Source: Trichosphaerium sp. ATCC 40318 (taxonomy: Eukaryota; Discosea; Flabellinia; Trichosidae). From it: a stretch of 64,000 nucleotides of DNA. The stretch lies in contig JALMLS010000062.1 of assembly GCA_038496445.1 (NCBI GenBank), forward strand, positions 372,001-436,000, written 5' to 3'. The notes beneath the pieces are model-generated. The model did no database searches, was not told the origin of the DNA, and saw nothing but the letters and a program-made list of their open reading frames with translations. The position numbers and the translations under genes are program-made. Of the stretch, positions 24,463-36,619 are shown piece by piece; position 1 is the first letter of the stretch, and each line of letters opens with the position of its first letter.

Positions 24463-24873
24463 ATGACACTCAAGGCTACTGGGGCTTTGAAAAATAGTAA
24501 CACAATCCGTCTGTTTACCAGAATACAAGTGGAACAGTTTTATTATACTAAAGGAGACACCTACGGAGCGAATAATCTTGGAAAATGGATGGCGTTCGCC
24601 GCAACGTTTTATGTGAATGAAATACTCCCTCAGCAACGCATGTGACGTTTTCAAGTTGAATAAAAGCGCAAGATAGGCTATGAAACCTACTGATGTGTAC
24701 ACCAGCCAACACTTTGAGTATGCAGACGTGATAGATTAAGGTTCAAGGCATTGATTAGTGTATATGATATTAACATAGACGGTTGTGTTTTTGTCACAAA
24801 CGCAGGTATTGAAGAGGTAGCTGGAGCTAAGAAACATATTCAAAGTATTTATGAAGTGTTCTTTATTGATTAA
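24463..24873 (+). CDS. Small unknown protein, two exons
   Basis: Exons 24463-24641 and 24759-24873 join in phase (AT|T) to give 97 residues: MTLKATGALKNSNTIRLFTR at the start, ending GIEEVAGAKKHIQSIYEVFF then ID and TAA. The second exon's frame would not be open by chance over its full length together with matching splice signals. No signal peptide. The fold looks mixed alpha/beta. Family not recognised. It converges on the SDR gene with 17 bp between stops. Confidence 0.5.
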
Positions 24874-24890
24874 GTTCTATTTAAGCATGT

Positions 24891-26053
24891 GAAAGACCCA
24901 TACCACAGTCAACATTGAAATGAGCTGCAGTTATGTTTTTACTCTTATCAGACATGAGGAAAATAGCCATCTGAGCAATTTCATCAGTTTTACCAAGTCT
25001 CTTGGTCATTGTCTTTAAACTAAGCACGAACAACAATTAATAAAAAGAGAGTTGGTAGTTGGTTCATTCGAACACGTACGCTATTACATCAAATCCTGCT
25101 TCAGGCATATCTCCAAATATCTCTGTTTTAATAGGTCCAGTGCGAATTGAGTTTACACGATACTAGATTCAGCTGTTTCTTTTGCAACGCACTAAGAACA
25201 GAACATTAGTACAACCAATCAAATAATTACAAAACAACTCACCCTTGTCATAGAATCGACGGCGGCTTTACTGGATACATACGAAGAGAACGCAGGGTAT
25301 GCCTAATTGACGATAAGAAAACAAGAAATACAATATACATGGGACTTGGGATTATCCTGGCAGGATGCCCTGAAAAAAACCCCGCGAATGTACCATTGTT
25401 ACTGTGCATGAGCTGTTGTTTACAATGCTACCTCCTTGAGGCTGTTGTTTCTTCATTTGAATAACTTGATGTTTATTACACCAGACAGCGCCCTTGATGT
25501 TTACTGAATAGATCCTCTAATCATAATAATGAACACAAAGTGTATGAAAGAAAACAATACAAAAGCAGTTTTTTTATCAAAAACATACATCAAGCTGCTC
25601 TTCAGTTACGTTTTCAATTGTTTGCATTTCCCCAAGAATGCCAGTGTTGTTAAACTAAAGTATATTCGTAAGATACAATACATTGAACATTAGGACATAC
25701 AGCACCGTCTATTCTACCAAACTTTTCAACAGTCTTAGCAATAAAGTTTTTGACATCTGATTAAATTAGATTTACCACGTACCTTGTTCCTTTGAAATAT
25801 CACATACTGTGAAAATGGCAATACCACCGTTTTTTTCAATCTGAGCTACGACTTCAGCACCACGTTCCTTACGTCGTCCACATAAAGACACTTTTGCTCC
25901 TTTGCTTATGTCAAAAAGAATAAAACCGCTTTTCAGCCTTACCTTCAGCGGCACATTTAATTGCTGTATCTCTGCCAATACCAGAAGTTGCGCCAGTAAC
26001 CTAAAAAAATATTAAGAAACAAGTTTGAAGTGAACGAGTGAACTACCTATCAT
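24891..26053 (-). CDS. Short-chain dehydrogenase/reductase
   Basis: The first short exon gives MIGSSL, then a 35-nt intron, then VTGATSGIGRDTAIKCAAE with the TGxxxGIG dinucleotide-binding loop. Later exons give GAKVSLCGRRKERGAEVVAQ, NNTG (the NNAG structural motif), GGSIVNNSS with the catalytic Ser, YVSSKAAVDSMTR with the catalytic YxxxK, RTGPIKTEIFGDMPEAGFD, and end VDCGMGLSHA with TAA at 24891-24893. About eight introns. A classical SDR of about 250 residues using NAD or NADP; the arginines of GRRKE after beta-2 suggest NADP. Substrate cannot be told. No targeting signal, so cytosolic. Confidence 0.85.
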
Positions 26054-26282
26054 CGCTGGGGTTTGTATCTTTGCGTTCTGCGTGGATGACTATAAAAACG
26101 CTCTTGATAAGAACGCACCAAACGTTGGGAGTGCACACAGTAAAAAAAATGGAAAGAAAGGAGATAACAGTGTCTAAAACTTAAACGAAATGTAAAATGT
26201 CCATTAAAAGAAACTGATTTCAAATGTAACTTTCTAGCCTAGTTTGTTTCCAAACACGTTTATTTTTTGACGTCTTTGCTTC

Positions 26283-28482
26283 TCAATGATCAAGCTTATA
26301 AGCTTGACGGCGTATACCATCTATCAACCCAGGATTTTCTTCAATGTACGCAGGTCTAACATTAAAATAAGATGAATGGATTTTGTACTTAAAAAAAACA
26401 CAATAATATTGCTTAGATTTTTGGGTGTCAAACACATACTGGTATCTTATTGGTTTGCTCTCTGGTAGTCTGTATGGTTTAACTACTATCTTCCTCTTTA
26501 GAACACACTTGTAACCAGAGTTATACAGCGTAATGGTATCGTTGACAATATTCATAAACTTTTTAACAGCTTCAGCATTTTCTCTTTCAAGTTCTTCACC
26601 GTTGTAAAATTCTTTGAAATCTTCCAGGTCATAGTCTTTATTCTACACAGGATAAGTGATAAAAAACTAATTCAATACTTTACAGATAAAGCTGACATCA
26701 AACAAAATTGGTAAAAAGTAGTTTTTAAATGGTGTAAAATAACTTCAATTCAAAACATGTCCTTCATACCTCTAGAGTTACACTGTATACTTCTTGTAAG
26801 GGCTCAGAAAAATTTGTGCAACGCACATACATGGCTTTAGTATCAGCTGGATCCTTGATTTTTCTCAGTGAGTTTGTTAAAATTTTTCTAAATTCACGTG
26901 ATTAGTTTTAGTTTTTTTTTTTGGTGTTTTTTTGTACGAGACTGCTCCCCGTAGTGCGGGTGTAAACTCATTAGCTTCAAAATATGCAAAACTCCAAAGA
27001 GTCTTAAAAGTAACAGTACTTTCTCCACGTGACAAGTAGTAGAAAGCAACTTAGACAAATGTTAACATAATAAAAGGTAAATTGTACTTACTTTTGTAGT
27101 AGTCCTTTGGATCACACTTTGAGGAATCAATAAGTTGTAACCTCTCAACAACTTGATTAAATGTATTTGTTCTTGTTTTTTCTTTAATCGTGAAAAATCT
27201 CTCGTTGCTATAATGTACCCCCTTGTAAAAGATTGGAATTAATTTTTTTCCCAATATGATACTGTACCTCTAGCGCCTTCATAAACAAGGGTAGTTCAGA
27301 GAATCTTGTACAATTTTCGTTTTCACTAGTTATTAGCGCTTTGAGCATTAATAATCTCAGTATAAGTGGAGATAGAATATCCTAATAATCCGACTTTAGA
27401 ACAAAAAAAGTTGCAAGAAAAAAATTCTGGAAAAAAGGAGGATGGAGTGAATAACGGACCATCATCTCAGCCAAGTTCAAAACTCGGTTACTAGCAGTAT
27501 CTTTGTCTTTAGGTTTATTTATGACTCTTTCCCAAATACGTATCGCTTGTAGATAGAGATCAGACGGTTTTCTGAAACCTCCATTCAAAACTTCAAGATT
27601 TTCTCTAATTTGTTTATTACCAAGAATAAGAAGCTATGGGAGAGAACACTTTGTCTTAGTTATAAAAATTATACTCTTGAGGTACGTACATGTTTTGGTA
27701 TTTCTATTTCAACACTCAAAGTACCACGTGTCTTACTCTTAGGCCTATTTGGATGAGGCTTTAACGTAAGCTCAATTCTCTACGATGAAAATTATTGAAA
27801 TTTCTATAAAACCATATAAAAGCCAAACCTGTTTTACTGGTTCCTTCATCTCTAGTATGGCCTCCTTTGTTTGCTGTTGACATTTATTAAATAGGGAACA
27901 AGCAGGAAAGCTAGATTACGCACATTTTGTTTTTGTGCTAAAGCCCAAATATCTACCTCAGCATAGCCAACTACCTCCCATTTGGTTAGTAAAATGTTAT
28001 TTTGTTTTTCAATGTTCTCGTACGGAATTCTTTGCTAAATGAAAAGTAAGGATACACCAGACATAGTACTACACGATGTGAGCGTACCTTGTAAACTTAT
28101 TGTGGTCGTAAACCCAAAATTCTATTAGCGGCTTCCCATGGCTTTTCCTATGGCATGTGTAAGCGCTAAGCACAATAGAATGCGCTACACTAGTGTAGGC
28201 CAAATTCTAGTACCAATTGAACTGCTCGTGCCACTCCGGGTCCTATCTTATTGTAAGAGCTACTTTTTAGCCAGTTGGCACTAGGTAACGCACTAAGTTT
28301 TTAAATACAACTTTAGTTTTCGCCTGTGGCGTCTGTAGATCTCCCAAAAGTACAAACGGATCTGATTTACCAATAAGATCGACTTTACGCAAGTTTGAGG
28401 CTTTCAAGATGTTAATTGGAACAGGTGACGCTTGTAGAGCTCGTGAAGCAGCTAAGTCGAAGAAATTGGCTCTGTCGCTCAT
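26283..28482 (-). CDS. C2-domain protein
   Basis: The first exon starts MSDRANFFDLAASRALQASP and enters a C2 beta-sandwich: PINILKASNLRKVDLIGKSD then PFVLLG, with the Asp residues of the first calcium-binding loop. Later exons include YENIEKQNNILLTKWEVVGY and AEVDIW (C2 strands), KPHPNRPKSKTRGTLSVEIE, then a helical region (LYLQAIRIWERVINKPKDKD, YNGEELERENAEAVKKFMNI) and end GIRRQAYKLDH with TGA. About nine introns. C2 domains bind membrane phospholipid, often with calcium. The C-terminal part is not one I recognise; copine-like VWA or PKC-like kinase domains are absent. Confidence 0.6.
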
Positions 28483-28671
28483 TTTGCGGTCGTTGTATCA
28501 CGCTAGTAGAGGCGTAGACAACTTTTAAGTAAACCGCGGCTGCTTGTTTTCACTGAAAATACGTTTTCTACGAGGTGGGTGTACCCACTTTATTGTTTTT
28601 AAAAACCGAAATGGAGCGTAAACAAATATCAATGTAACGTGGGAAAACAACGTTTCTATTTTTTTCGTAGT

Positions 28672-29440
28672 CTAAAGTTTTATCTTTTCAACCTTATTTA
28701 AAATACATTCAGTCATATGCGTAACGTTTAAATAAGAATTAGGGCCTTCAGCGACCCTTGTAAAGTGGTATCTCCAAAGGGAATTTTGTTGTTTTGAGAT
28801 GACTTCAGAAGCAAGATGACTACCACATGATATTGCTATATCTCCAAATATCTTCGAAACGCCTTCCCAGTATCCATGAGAAGATGTGTAAGAGTCATAG
28901 CTGTATAAAAAGTTACAGGTGTTTGAAAAAAGACAAGAAGGATTTACAGTTGAGTAACATTTGAAATAAACCCTTCGGAATACTGTTTTAGATCAATGTT
29001 CACTTGTTTATGAAAATCTTCCTCATTTAATCCTTGAAGGCATAATCATTTACATGCTTTAATTACATATAAAGTTAAAAGTGGCAGTACCTTGGCTTGG
29101 GGTAGTACCAGTTGCGAAAACAACAAACAGATTACCTTCGTATCTTTGAAAAGTTGATTTTAGTGTTGGCAGCATGTATGGTTTGTACTTACTCATTTGT
29201 ACCGATTATCATAGGTACTTTGTTGCATTCACCACTTTTAAAAAGGGCTAGTGGTTGAGAAGGTAGCGTTGATCCACCAGCTACAGGAAAGGTGTAGAGC
29301 TAAAAATATTAAAAACTGTTATGAAAAATGACTTGCTGAGTTTAACCAGCACCGCAAGTTTCTAATAAACCATACTTTTAGAGTCTCAACCGTATTCACT
29401 ATATCATCGCTCGATCTGTTCCTCAAACAACTAATAATTA
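28672..29440 (-). pseudogene. C-terminal fragment of a type B carboxylesterase
   Basis: Exons read SSDDIVNTVETLKVW after a CLRNR motif, FPVAGGSTLPSQPLALFKSG with VPMIIGTNE (the strand before the catalytic acid in this family), LKQYSEGFISNVTQL, and a C-terminal part with YWEGVSKIFGDIAISCGSHL and NSLWRYHFTRVAEGP, ending KIKL and TAG. This is the last third to half of a carboxylesterase/cholinesterase-like fold. The catalytic serine elbow (GxSxG) and the N-terminal half are missing: upstream sequence to 29740 contains no such motif and leads into another gene. It is best read as a 5'-truncated remnant unless an undetected exon lies elsewhere. Confidence 0.6.
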
Positions 29441-29803
29441 AAAATGAGTAAATAACACATGTGTAGGCTGTTGTGTAACAGTTCCATTTGTAAGGAAGCC
29501 TAGCTTACAGCTACGCCAAAGGCGGTCAAGACCACTTCCTTACACAATACAATCTCACAATCGAAATTGTATTTAATGCCACTTGACATGTCTGTTACAA
29601 AACGGGTTTTCGAAGCATTGCATAGCTCCCTTACATCTTGGGTAATAGTAAGGGAAACAGAACACTACGGTTGTAAGCTGCTGTTAACTTAATACCCGAC
29701 CTTCGTCACATATAAGCCATCCACTTCACCAAAACATGGTATTCAGCGTTTGAATCAAGTACTAATTTACACTATAAAGTTCTTTCGCGATTATTGTGGT
29801 AAA
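29441..29803. other. Intergenic with a hairpin
   Basis: Contains an imperfect inverted repeat (GTAAGGAAG near 29492 and CTTCCTTAC near 29538) with a loop of about 35 nt, and a TATAAG box near 29710. No gene seen. Confidence 0.35.
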
Positions 29804-30866
29804 ATGGAAGGAAAAGACTCAAAAACGCCTACTGAGAACGTACTCGACTTGGTTGCCTTACCAATTGAATTAATAGTCTATATTCTCAAACTTACAAATA
29901 TGCATGCACTCCGTACAGCCCAAACGTGCCACTTTTTGCGAGATGTTGTTCAACCACGTTGGATGTTCTATCAATATTAAAAGGAAAACGTTACATGCTT
30001 TATGGCAGTCCTTCTCCAAAACAACCATTGACATGCGCTTTTGAATCAATTACAAATGACACTATAAAGGCATTGACAGGTGTACATAATATTGTGGCAT
30101 ATACCAAGGAAAGATGAATATTTGAAGGTGCTACGGAGAACACACTATCGCTTGGTTGGATGTCAATCAATAACATGAGTCATTAAGACTTGGCAGGGAC
30201 AAATATTGAATGATTGTGTACAGCCCAAATGATGGTATTGTGACATTGGCAGGCGTACATGAGATTGACTTATCACATGTAAACGTAACAGATGAAGGTT
30301 TGAAGGCATTGGCGGGTGTGCACACTATTGACCTGTATTTTTGTAAGCTTATTACAGATGAGGGTATCAAGGCCTTGGCAGGTGTACATGAGATTGACTT
30401 ATCGTATACAAAGGTAACAGATGAAGGTTTGAAGGCATTGACGGGTGTACATAGTATCAGGTTGTGTGGTTGTGAATCGATATCAGATGAAGGTTTGAAA
30501 GGGTTGGCGGGTGTACATACTATTGATTTGTGTGGTTGTGAATCGATATCAGATGAAGGTTTGAAGGCGTTGGCAGGTGTACATCATATTGTTTTGAGCG
30601 AGTGTGTATCTATAACAGATGAAGGATTGAAGGTGTTGGCTGGTGTGCGCACTATCTACTTGTCAGGATGTGAATTAATAACAGATGAAGGATTGAAGGC
30701 ATTGGCTGGTGTGCATGAAATATGTTTGTTAGAATGTTCATCAATAACAGAAGAGGGGTTAAAGGCGCTCTCAGGTGTACATACTATTCACTTGTCCTGG
30801 GGAGCAATAGCAAGTGACACAGGTATCAAAGAATTAACTGATGCATTTGAGATATTACGATACTAG
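29804..30866 (+). pseudogene. F-box/LRR gene, decayed copy
   Basis: The frame starts MEGKDSKTPTENVLDLVALP, has an F-box-like segment (ALPIELIVYILKLTNMHALR) and the same AQTCHF motif as the gene at 1.2-2.5 kb, then meets a stop at about 29979. In the next frame LRR-like text resumes (ESITNDTIKALTGVHNI) until TGA at 30115. Between 30120 and 30210 a further LRR unit can be seen only with shifts (GCQSIT followed by a 2-nt loss). From 30210 to 30866 the frame is intact with about eight units of GVHEIDL....VTDEGLKAL. So the LRR half is preserved and the 5' half is broken. A 26-nt intron could rescue the first stop but not the later ones. Confidence 0.6.
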
Positions 30867-31115
30867 TTTTCTTTTAGACACAGCTTATTCCACAATAAAA
30901 CGGTAGAGGTGGGACTCCAATGCAAACTATTGATTAGCACTGATGTATGCTAGCTTATATTGTATTTTTTAGGTGCAATGTAGAAAATAAAGTAGACAAT
31001 TTAACATGTAGTGCTTTAAGTTATTTCTTACAAAGCATAATAGTTACGTGGAAACAATTAATTACAATCAGTCATCACAATTGGTTGGTTGAACTTTAAC
31101 AAGTGCTCTACAATG

Positions 31116-34100
31116 TTAACCTGAATACTCAGTCATCTCGCTTTCATCATTTCCGTTTTTTTCTGGCATACCACTGTACTTGCTCGATCCGCTATCATCA
31201 GACTCAACATATTTACCATTATCACCTACAGATGCTTTTGTTCCAGCTAGTCTTGGAGCTGGTTTTCCTGTGATACTTTCAACCATTGAATCTACTTTAT
31301 ACTTGATAATAAAAGGACAAATAGCGTTTCTTAGTCGTGGTGTTGCAATGATGATTATAATAACAAGTATTATAACAGCAATGGCTACTCCAAAGCCAAT
31401 ACCATAGATCCTGGCATTTGAAGTTGATGACGAAGTAGCACAAGGTCCAAATAATCGTATTGATGTTGAATCTATTTAGTGATTAGTTTGGAAGCAAAAT
31501 CACGTGTTTTAAGGCCGGACCTCTTGCGTTACAAAGGTGAATTTCTCTTGGTCTTGAAGTATCCACAGCAATGTTTATGTTGTCAAGATCCACAATACAA
31601 TGTGGTTGAAATACGAATAAATCCAAGTGCCCTGTGAAATTAGCATCTGGTACTGCTTTGATGGTTGTATTTGGTGCGAAAGAAGGGCATCCTTCAATTA
31701 TAATCTGGGTATCAGTATCTATAAGAATTTCCACGCCTTTGTTGAACTCAACATCTCCTACATGAGGAGGATTAAAGAAATACAGTAAGTACAAAAATTA
31801 AAGTACCCTCTAGCACCACTGTACCAAATGATACATCTATAACAATATCTTCAAAGGCACAACCTCTTTCACAATCATCTTCTAAAACGATAATGCATTT
31901 ATTTCCCTCTGGCCAGTTGACAACAGCACAGAATCTGATTATTGATGATTAGTGAGCTATAGTACTTAAAAAAATAATCATACCTCACTCCATTTACTGG
32001 ATAAGCCACGTTTCGTTCATCAAGACCATTGATACTAAAGCGTGATTGAGTAAATTTATATTTATGCCTGGTACGTACACTTCAAATCTGCCTGTACTGC
32101 CCTCCTCTGAAGAGACTAACTCGATTTGATTTGATGAAATGTTTGATTGCCGAGTAACACTCAAACTACCACCAAGTGACATTTTACCTGACACTTTCAA
32201 CTCATCAATGGCTACCAATAACGTTAAATCAAATAATATCATGTGTAAGTATTTCATACCAGTTTCATTAGCGTCTAATTGCAAGTTTCCTGTTTGGATG
32301 TAATCACCAATGATATTCAAACTGTGAGTACCACCAAGCTCGCGATGGCCAATATTTATTGAGCCGTGATTTAGCACGTTACCATGAAGGGTACCATAGC
32401 CTTCAAATGAACCATTCAATTGTAGCATGTTTGCATTTAAAGAAGCATTATCATAGAAAACATGTGCAGAACTCTCCTTAAACAATAAAAGTAAGCACAA
32501 AGATAAAGTGACGAACAGAGCGATGTCTCACATACCAGTGTAATGTTACCCATCTCAACAATACTTTTTTCCTCGAAAATACAAAAATCTTGAACCACAA
32601 CATCAAATCCTTTGAATTGGTATTCCATAGCACTCTCAAAAACAAAATTTTCGTTAAATATAAGCCTAAGTCTTGGTTACTCATATAAAATGCTTGCTAG
32701 TTAAAGTACCTTGATCCAGGAGCACCATCAATAATGAGTTTAGATACACCTTCATGAGCTCCCAAACGATGTAGGACAAATTCACCTTCAAACTCTTTTT
32801 TCAGTTCGGGCTCATGAAGGGTCATAGTTGGAAGAACGACAATACTATCACTTGCAACAATACGCCCAGAAAACCATTCTATTTGGTCTATGATTGAACT
32901 ATGACCATTGTTTATGTCAAAGGTGGCGCCACGAAGTATCAGCGAGCCAATTCTAACACCCTATCAATACAGTTAATGGAGAAAAACGTTCTTAGTATCC
33001 AAATAAAACATATGAATCGTACATCATCGTTAATTAGCAGTTGCGCTCCACTATTGATAATTATGTTTTCAGCTTAACAAAAGGCATTAAGAGCTGTAAG
33101 AGAAGATATTAACATACCTTGTATCTGCGTGTTTAATACCAACAAGCCAGAAACTATGTTAATTGTTTTGAAAGAATAAGCTCCAGATCCAAGTATACGA
33201 AACTCTCCACCATTTCCGATATCAATTGTAACCTCGTTTGTTACAAGTAAAGATGAGAACTGTGAAAACTCAACATTTCCTTTTGAGAAAATAATAAGAA
33301 ATTAAAAACAATACTTCTTCGTTTGTACCTGGTTGCTCAACTGTCATATTTTGAGTTTGAATAACATTTGCGCTAAAACACATAATCAAAACACGGAACA
33401 AAATGAGCGTGCCAAAGATTGAAACATTTGTGGTTACCTGTGATTCAAGTACCCTCCCTTGAAATTGATGGTTTGTACTGTCAAATTGCCTTGCGTATGT
33501 GGTTCTCCAGAAACTGTTAAAATTAATCCAGTGAAAGGTTTAGAGAATACAACAGAACAATTGTTCAGTTCGACAAAGTCAATATAAGAATTATCCACCA
33601 CTTCAACAGTTACACCATCGAATATAACACTATTAGCTTGTTCTATACCGCTTCCAACCTGAAGCTTAATTTCTCCTGGATACAAGTCTTAGAACAAGAT
33701 AGGCAAGTAGAGTAGAAATGATTTGTTGTCAAGAGAAACAAAAGCGTGAAGACAACAAATTACCAACCTTGATAAAAATGAACAAGCGCTTCTTTACCAG
33801 TAATATGTTGTATAGAAGTATCAAATGACCAAACCATAGTAGAATTAATAGATGACCCGCTTATGTTTGCTTTTATGCCTAAAACAAGAACATGAGTAAA
33901 AACAAGAAAAAAAAACGGCACCAAAAATCTCCACTCTAGACACTTCATCGCCCTCATGATAAATAGTCCCAGAAGCGTTTCCTTGAAGTATTATAATATT
34001 TTCAACCTAAGTACACCTTAAATACGATATAAGAATGGAATACTTACTCTGTCAAAGTCGAATATCATCGACCCAAACAATTCACGCACTGTGAACCGAT

Positions 34101-35497
34101 ATAATTGTTTTACAGAGATGATACGATTGCCATTTCCCTCACTGATAAGCTCATGTATATCCATATCAAGCCTTCCAGTACCTTTCTGCTCAAATACACA
34201 AGCTGAATCTTGACTAAGACTATTCGTCATTCTTGTCACATCCCAAAACATAGTATTATTTTTGACATTTGCAATAGTTCGATGATATGATGTTTTATTG
34301 TTACTGTTCTTAAGCTCAAATAAATCTGTGCGAGGTAACTTAAATTCTCTTATTTGTTGTAATAATTCCAAAGTAATATTGTTATTTGATGCACTGTCAA
34401 ATACTATATGATCAATCTTACCAATGTAAGCATAAGTAAAACAACATAAAAAGCGTGAATGCAACAAGATGGTTTTTTATGAAACTTAGGAATCAACGTA
34501 CATCTGTTAATATTGGAGGATGAAGTACGTATTGTAGGTATCCCGAAACTATCTCTATCGTTCTTGGGTGAAATGTAAGTGGAAAGCTGTTATAAATGAA
34601 AATACATACAAAAGCCTTAATTGATTACTTGTTAAGCTCAAGTCAAACACCTGAGCATCAAGTTCAGTTGCATTTGAATCAACTCTTAGCCACAAGTAAG
34701 ATCCTATTGCGTAGTTTCTCTCAATTTGTTCAATCTGAAGACCTCTGCAAGGGTCCTTCAATACCTACAGAATAAGTAAGTGGTAAGTACAAAGGCAACC
34801 ACTTTGTTCTCACCAGCGTCGCATTTTGAAAGTCGAAAGAACCCCAGACATGGTAGCTACAATTACTATTAGAAAAGTTCGCAAAGTTGGACAAGCTCAC
34901 TTTTGTTGGTTGGCTGTAAAACTACTTGGATCTGTCAAACAAAAAAAGTTAACTCGTAAGTATAAAAATGGTCACATACCAGCTTCTAGAAGGAGGATAG
35001 GATGTATTAACGACGGAATAGCGACATTGTGGGAAAGTGTTTGAGGAAATGGCGGACTAAGGGCACGTAAGTAATTATGTTGAACGAAGGATTTATTCAA
35101 CAAACAGTTACCAAAAACTACCAAAGTACGATATTAATGTTCAAAAAGAGGCTATCAGTATCCATAAAAAGAATCAACGTTTATTGTTGAATGAAAACAA
35201 AAAATAAAGCTAAAGGAACAATTTTGAGTTTTATCTACTGTCACGTGCGTAAGGTATTTTTTTTACGCGTATTGTGGACGTACACAGTTGGAAATGACAT
35301 TTGCCAAGCGTCATCATCTGTTACTTCCTTAGGAACCGTCAGGGAGTCATTACCTATCCAAGTAAACTGAATACTGATTGGAATCGTTGGTGGCTGAGAT
35401 ACAACCAAAGTCCATACTAAAGTACAAAGATTAATATGTAAGCGACGTAAACAAACTTACAAAGCACAGTAATAAGACACGTGATATTTTTCGGCAT
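31116..35497 (-). CDS. Large type I membrane protein, beta-helix-like ectodomain (copy B)
   Basis: Exon 1 (ATG at 35495-35497) gives MPKNITCLITVLL, then an intron, then WTLVVSQPPTIPISIQFTWI, a signal peptide followed by the same N-terminal domain as copy A. The ectodomain spans many short exons; recognisable parts are IDHIVFDSASNNNITLELL, ANVIFDGVTVEVVDNSYIDF-like strand turns and THSLNIIGDYIQTGNLQLDA. A membrane helix (YGIGFGVAIAVIILVIIIII) and a cytoplasmic tail ending GNDESEMTEYSG with TAA at 31116-31118 close it. The exon at 31994-32460 is far more similar to copy A (about 94 percent by eye) than the rest of the gene. Likely a surface protein; ligand unknown. Confidence 0.75.
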
Positions 35498-35557
35498 GTG
35501 TAAGCTTGTTTTAGAACTTCAGCATTTGATAAAGCAGGAATTACATTAAGTTCATTG

Positions 35558-35925
35558 TGGCTTATGAACTTTTTTTATTAACTCAGTTTATTCACACGAC
35601 GGTACATTCCACACAGGCCTAGGTATGTAGCACAGAAAACACTAAGAGTCACAATCCCTTTGCCTTGATTTAGACAAACGGGTGAACCACACCCGCTGTG
35701 GGGCTGTGGGGTGTTACAATGGTTGTTTTTTGAAAAGGTTGATGGGTGCTGGGTGTTGGGTTGTTGGACTCCCGTCCCATGGGTTTGATGACGGGTTGCC
35801 AGTACCCGGATGGCTTGAAAGCGGCCTGAATAACATGTCCTCAATGTCCTTACCAAGCAAGTTTAGAGAGTGGCGTCAGGTGGGCTTCGAACCAATGCGG
35901 AAAACAATTTTTGGCTTATGAACTT
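35558..35925 (-). mobile_element. Retroposed SINE-like element with target-site duplication
   Basis: The 14-mer TGGCTTATGAACTT occurs at 35558-35571 and again at 35912-35925 and flanks about 340 bp. Read on the minus strand, the insert ends GAATAAACTGAGTTAATAAAAAAA next to the repeat, an A-rich tail, and near its other end carries GGTTCGAAGCC, a match to the RNA polymerase III B-box. The insert is richer in G+C than its surroundings and has no credible protein. Removing it restores continuity with the flank that is also found at 17.5 kb. This is the structure of a target-primed retroposon, probably a short, 5'-truncated, tRNA-derived one. Confidence 0.6.
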
Positions 35926-36222
35926 CATAAAATGAGGCACGATGTACCCTTTATTTGACTTGAGGCTATTTATGGGTATTCTCTTTATTTGAACAGTCAT
36001 AGAACGCAATTAGAGAGCTGTTTGTTCGATGCTGCAGATCAAACATGGTTTTATTTGCAGTCCACTATTTTACTTGCTTAGAACTATAAGTCGCTATAAA
36101 GATGCAATCAATAGTGGCAAAACTACAAGAACCAACAAGTAATGCACTTTACGTATTCGTCTACATGGCGTTATTGACTGGCTGAAAACAAGGGATACAT
36201 GGTTAGCTCGTCAGTCAGCTCG

Positions 36223-36619
36223 TCAGTTGTCTTTGATAGGCAAAACCAAAAGCATAGCACCATCACGAATATTTACATCACATAGCATGTAACTGTCGTT
36301 CAAATGTTTGTTCTTGTAAATAAGACGTTGCATTCCAGAATCCAACTCTACAGCAACATGAGAACAAAAGGTTTTGTTTGTTACATACAAGTGAAAATAA
36401 ATTGAAAAAATGGCATTTGCTTGTAGAACGTGGTGTTACCTTTATCCTTCTTTAAAAAGCACTTTACCATCGATTTTTTGTCAAAAAAACACCATTCAAA
36501 CAGTAAAGAGTTGTACCTATCTCTTTGGTGATCATTTCTTTTATTTCTGAAACTGTTGTAGTCATTGTTACATCCAAGCTAAATGTAGTGCCAGTGGGTG
36601 TTCTAATTGAAATCTTCAT
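36223..36619 (-). CDS. Ubiquitin-like protein without diglycine
   Basis: Two exons, 36619-36517 and 36347-36223, join in phase 1 to give 75 residues, the size of ubiquitin itself. The N-terminal half reads MKISIRTPTGTTFSLDVTMT and the C-terminal half SGMQRLIYKNKHLNDSYMLC, then DVNIRDGAMLLVLPIKDN and TGA. The QRLIY....L.D motif is the ubiquitin fold's signature. The protein stops at LPIKDN: there is no Arg-Gly-Gly tail, so it should not be conjugated unless processed differently. The 169-nt intron is long for this genome. A broken copy with the same 5' flank lies at 18.2 kb. It may act as a binding decoy or adaptor (inference). Confidence 0.75.

Noticed and set aside
35580-35856. Minus-strand frame of 92 residues
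   Set aside because: It lies inside the retroposed element and has no domain or codon signal.
35880-35905. tRNA-like T-loop GGTTCGAA
   Set aside because: The flanking bases do not form a T stem and no cloverleaf can be drawn; kept only as a B-box of a SINE-like element.
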